A stretch of DNA of 64,000 nt from Symbiodinium natans (lineage: Eukaryota > Sar > Dinophyceae > Suessiales > Symbiodiniaceae): NCBI GenBank assembly GCA_905221605.1, contig CAJNDS010002366.1, positions 140,001-204,000 of the forward strand. Direction: 5' to 3'. Shown piece by piece: positions 60,893 to 64,000 of this stretch. Position numbers and translations under genes: made by a program. The stretch's first letter is position 1; each line of letters opens with the position of its first letter. The notes beneath the pieces were generated by a model that had not been told where the DNA came from, searched no databases, and saw only the letters and a program-made list of their open reading frames with translations.

Positions 60893-60968
60893 GATGTCTT
60901 GCTGCTGCCACCCCAGGCTCGCGCCGAGGGACAAGGAGGGTTTTGGCTCAAGGCTTGGCATTTCATGC

Positions 60969-61060
60969 TTTCCGAAATAGGGATACCCTTTTTGGGGGGG
61001 GCCCTTTCAGGTCTTTTTGGGGTATACAGGGGTGCCCCCATTTTGGGGGATGCTCCTTTG
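60969..61060. mobile_element. Family C element
   Basis: CTTTCCGAAATAGGGATACC, TTTTTGGGGGGGGCCC and GGGGTGCCCCCATTTTGGGG. Confidence 0.55.
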
Positions 61061-62545
61061 GGGTTCAGGTTTGAAGACTTGTAAAGTTCGCTCCGAGGTT
61101 GCTACGAATTGCTTAAGAGCCCCCCCCCCCCCCCCCCACAAAAAAAAATAAAAAGGTTCTTCCTTATAAGGGTAGTATAGGGAATATGTTTTTTTTTGGG
61201 AGGGTTCTGAAGCAAATAGTAGACGAGGCGTCAGGGTTGAGGGCTCATGCTGCAATGAATCGACACACCGTAGATCCCAACAGGCCAAGGTTCCGGCATG
61301 TTGTTTTGTGACTGCACGTTTGGCCCCGACTGGCATGCCTTCCGGATAGTAAGACTCGCAGCGTCCTGCCCCGCTTCGCATAGAAGCTTTGTGTTTGCTG
61401 TCCTGTGACGGTCACACCGCAGCGGACTTGGAGGGCCTTGGGTAAGCAGCCAAAAATCTGCAGGTCGGGCCTGACCTGCTATTGGGCACTTTGTATTGCA
61501 CCTTCCTCTGCTAACTTTCCGGCTCATGTCACTTTCTTTTTCCCTGCTTTTTTGTTCTGGGTTGTACACCTTTGGCGAATGTACTTCATTGCCCAACCCC
61601 TGAACACAATAACGAGACCGTATCAACATGCCTGGCCAAGCCCAAAACCCTGCTAAGAGAAAGCCTCCACACGAACATTCAAAGTCCCATCCGCCACAGG
61701 GAAGAGTCGGCTCTGCCGCACGGTGCGATGCCGCCTCTAAGGGAGGGCCAGGGACGGGGGGCCGTGAGGGACCCGCACTTCGGGGGAGTTGTGGCTTTTC
61801 TGCTTCAGGTTCTGGACTGTCTTTGGGCACCTAGGGACGCAAATTACTCGTAGGGTTCAGAGTTGTAAGGCTGGTTTGCAGAGCTCTCCAGTTTGGGGGG
61901 TTCAGCGTTGTACCAGGGGCACGGCTTGCAACTTGATGGTATTTCATCTGGTTTGGGGTGTGAGGCGTCTGTGTGGTGTAAACACAGTTTGGGGCAAACC
62001 CTGACTCCTCGCCCTAAGACCTTGCCTTCTCAGGGAGCAACAAACCCAAAACAAGCCTCAAACCAAACATGTACCAGGCAACCTGGGAACACTAGACGCT
62101 TACCTAGCTCGCTACCTTGACGTCTTCAGTGCTCATAGGTTTCCACTGCCTGTGCCTCTTCTGATGCAGCCTCAAGCGGACACGCTCCCCAGGCAACGGC
62201 CCAACAAGCCATCTGCAAAGCATTGCACAAGTCAGCTGGAATTGTTTCTCTAGGGCTAGGGTTGCAGTGTTTGGCTGGACACTCCAGGCAGAGGACCTTT
62301 CTGGGTTTCCGCAGGTCTTCCCCGTTTTCCCGTGTAGTGGCTGTAGGGGGTGTACGCCAAGCGCCAATCTAACAACACTCCACGACCGAGTCTTGCGCAG
62401 CATTGTGGCATTCAACCCCATGGCGGGTACTTCGCCCTCCTCGACCATGCAACGTCTCGAGGAGGACTTTCATATTGTCAGGAGGACGGCAGGGGGGGCT
62501 TCCGTTTGTCACCCTGGCCTTGTGAAGGGCTACAAATGCCCTGAC
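61061..62545. other. Unassigned sequence with a C18 / A-rich composite
   Basis: C18 (61120-61137) is followed by ACAAAAAAAAAATAAAAA, the mirror of the T-G composites elsewhere. A 199-codon - strand frame (61231-61830) has no recognised domain. CCACAG|GGAAGAGTCGGC at 61700 could be a minor exon (EESALPH). Confidence 0.4.
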
Positions 62546-62664
62546 CTGCATGGGCTAGTATACCCTATCACCCTTAAAAAAGAGGCTAGTATACCCTTTC
62601 ACCCCTTAGAAAGGCCCTTCGTAGGGTTGGTTAGGGGGATTGTAAGGCCTAATGGCCCATGCTG
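62546..62664. mobile_element. Family B element with a partial internal duplication
   Basis: CTGCATGGGCTAGTATACCC to CTAATGGCCCATGCTG. The GGCTAGTATACCCT(A/T)TCACC segment is present twice. Confidence 0.7.
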
Positions 62665-64000
62665 GGAGCCATGCTGACTCAGTAAGCCCCTGCGCCAAAC
62701 CCAGATCTGCCATGCTCTTCTGGCGCTAGAAGGACCAGACTCCAACAGGCTTTCTGCCCCAAACTGTAGCAGGGATTGAGCCTGCCTTTAGGGACAAGAA
62801 GCCCTTAACGGCTCTCAGCAAAGTGCCCCCACCATTCCGTGCTTGTTCGATGGCCTGGAATCCTGCCGGAACCCTACATCTTGCGCCTACCCACACCCAC
62901 TTTCAGCCCGGAGCCCCAACCTGTATCAAACTTTCAACCCCTGAAAATGCGCAAGCTGAGCTTCTGGTCTAAGCCCTACAAATTTGTTCCAACTCAACTT
63001 TAGGGCTTCGGAATTTCAGGGGCGGCGGTGGGAGCTCGAACTTCAGGATTCACTTCTTTGAGGGGTTTAAAAGTCGACCACTGAAGAATGTGCGAGTCCA
63101 AGCGATAACAGATTCCGGCTGCAAGGAGCTATCCTGATGTAGCCCGGAGCATGAGCACTTCGTCGTGCCTTGCCCGCAGATGCTGTGGTTCCTTAGCCTT
63201 GTTTGGGTTTACGCCTAAGCCTTGCGGAGTTTCGGGGTTTCTGGGCTCCGGTCATGCGGGGGTTGGCGCATTGTATAATCGCAGCGAGTATCTCCACATG
63301 TCGCTTTAACTCATTCCATTCCGCATAGTCCCAAGGCCATATGTTTGCTCTTGAACGCATAGCATGATGAATCTGTGTACGCATATATCAGATATCGGAG
63401 ACAGTCGTTGATGCGCGTGGTTTGCGGGAACTTATGCAGAGAAGACAAATCGATGTTATTCCGGGGGGCCAACTGTTCACTTGGTTACTCAGCTTGCGCA
63501 ATCCCGGAACCAGGATCTTGCTTGAGGTCAACATCTCTTCAGGCATATTTAGGACTTGCACCCTCTGCCTCTAGTCACCCATGAGCAGCTCCAATGCCAC
63601 GACACCAAGCCCTGCGCAAGCCCCCCTTCAAACACTTTCCAGGGGCTTTGCTTAGAACCTGAAAAAAAACAGAAACTAACAAAACAAAAGAAACGAGAAA
63701 GTCCTGCAAAGGCCTTTGCTCCGAAGCCTTGCCTCTGGCCGCACTGAACCAGACCGGAACTCTAACCCAAGCCCCTCGGAGTCTCAAGCCTTCCCTCGCG
63801 CAGGAATCTTTCCACCCCGAAGTTGCCCAAGTCCGAGAAAGATTTTCAGCCAGGGAGGCAGAGGTTTGGGGTTTGGGGTTTAGGGTTTCGGGTTTCGGGT
63901 TTTCCGGGCATTTGGGAGAAGGGTGGGGGGTATGGGTCGGGGACTTGGCTGTGAGGGCTTATGTTAGGCGGCATTGCATCTTGTGAGGGCCTTGTCGCAG
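62665..64000. other. Unassigned sequence with a degenerate G-rich block
   Basis: TTTGGGG, TTTAGGG and TTTCGGG units lie at 63863-63904. No exon of the PT-rich series was seen here. Confidence 0.4.

Noticed and set aside
61231-61830. A 199-codon - strand gene
   Set aside because: Opposite frames are also open, the composition is unremarkable and no domain is recognised; left as unassigned sequence.
62267-62677. A 136-codon + strand gene
   Set aside because: Its last third is the translation of a family B element and the rest has no recognised similarity.

Overview
This is eukaryotic nuclear DNA that looks gene-poor on first reading. It contains no recognisable rRNA, tRNA, CRISPR array or conserved enzyme gene, and no long open frame that looks like a normal protein. 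Its dominant signature is TTTAGGG/CCCTAAA, the telomere repeat type of plants, many green algae, dinoflagellates, chromerids and some other microalgae. It occurs as about 95 interstitial blocks in both orientations. Together with several families of short inverted-repeat elements, many homopolymer runs and (below) tiny exons with apparent GT and GC donors all on one strand, this suggests a repeat-rich microalga. A dinoflagellate or a relative is my best guess, at low confidence.

The most interesting content is not visible as long ORFs. Scattered from about 1.6 kb to 60.9 kb, always on the + strand, are about 50 short segments (24-120 nt) that look like exons. Each is preceded by AG, followed by GT or GC, and encodes a Pro/Thr/Ser/Ala/Glu-rich peptide. 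Many are versions of one sentence: SPSELPVPTDKPSPTSPA, ESPTEMPVPTDVPSPTTP, VPTDVPSPTSPAA, TPTRTVVE. Copies differ from each other mostly at third codon positions, so they appear to be maintained as protein. The simplest reading is one giant gene, or a few, transcribed left to right, built from duplicated micro-exons separated by introns of about 0.3-3 kb that hold the telomere blocks and mobile elements. No start, stop or promoter could be placed.

Layout. 0-10 kb: a stem-type element near 0.4 kb, first exons, first telomere blocks, and a GCTGATGCTCATGATG minisatellite at 5.9-6.3 kb. 10-22 kb: exons, C/T-rich and trinucleotide low-complexity DNA at 11.1-11.9 kb, and an inverted-repeat element at 12.7 kb with a perfect 8-bp target duplication. 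22-29.8 kb: dense telomere blocks, exons and elements. 29.9-30.6 kb: a long CA microsatellite. 30.6-38.4 kb: telomere blocks and exons, including a 40-codon exon at 38.3 kb. 38.7-40.5 kb: a distinct GC-rich block without telomere repeats, with a 38.7-kb tandem repeat, many GCTGATGCTCATGATG motifs and a 32-bp perfect palindrome. 41.0-42.7 kb: a complex minisatellite with a higher-order period of about 0.5 kb. 42.9-48.3 kb: the densest telomere-block region. 48.3-53 kb: few telomere blocks and a run of 42-nt exons encoding TPTRTVVE. 53-64 kb: more exons, elements and two long telomere blocks at 56 kb, then mostly unassigned sequence.

Four main inverted-repeat element families (A-D) and two minor ones (E, F) are described. 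Several copies have exact 8-bp target duplications. At least three copies contain a TTTAGGG block inside the element, which gives a relative age: the telomeric sequence arrived after the element. All exon boundaries here are by-eye inferences without transcript data.
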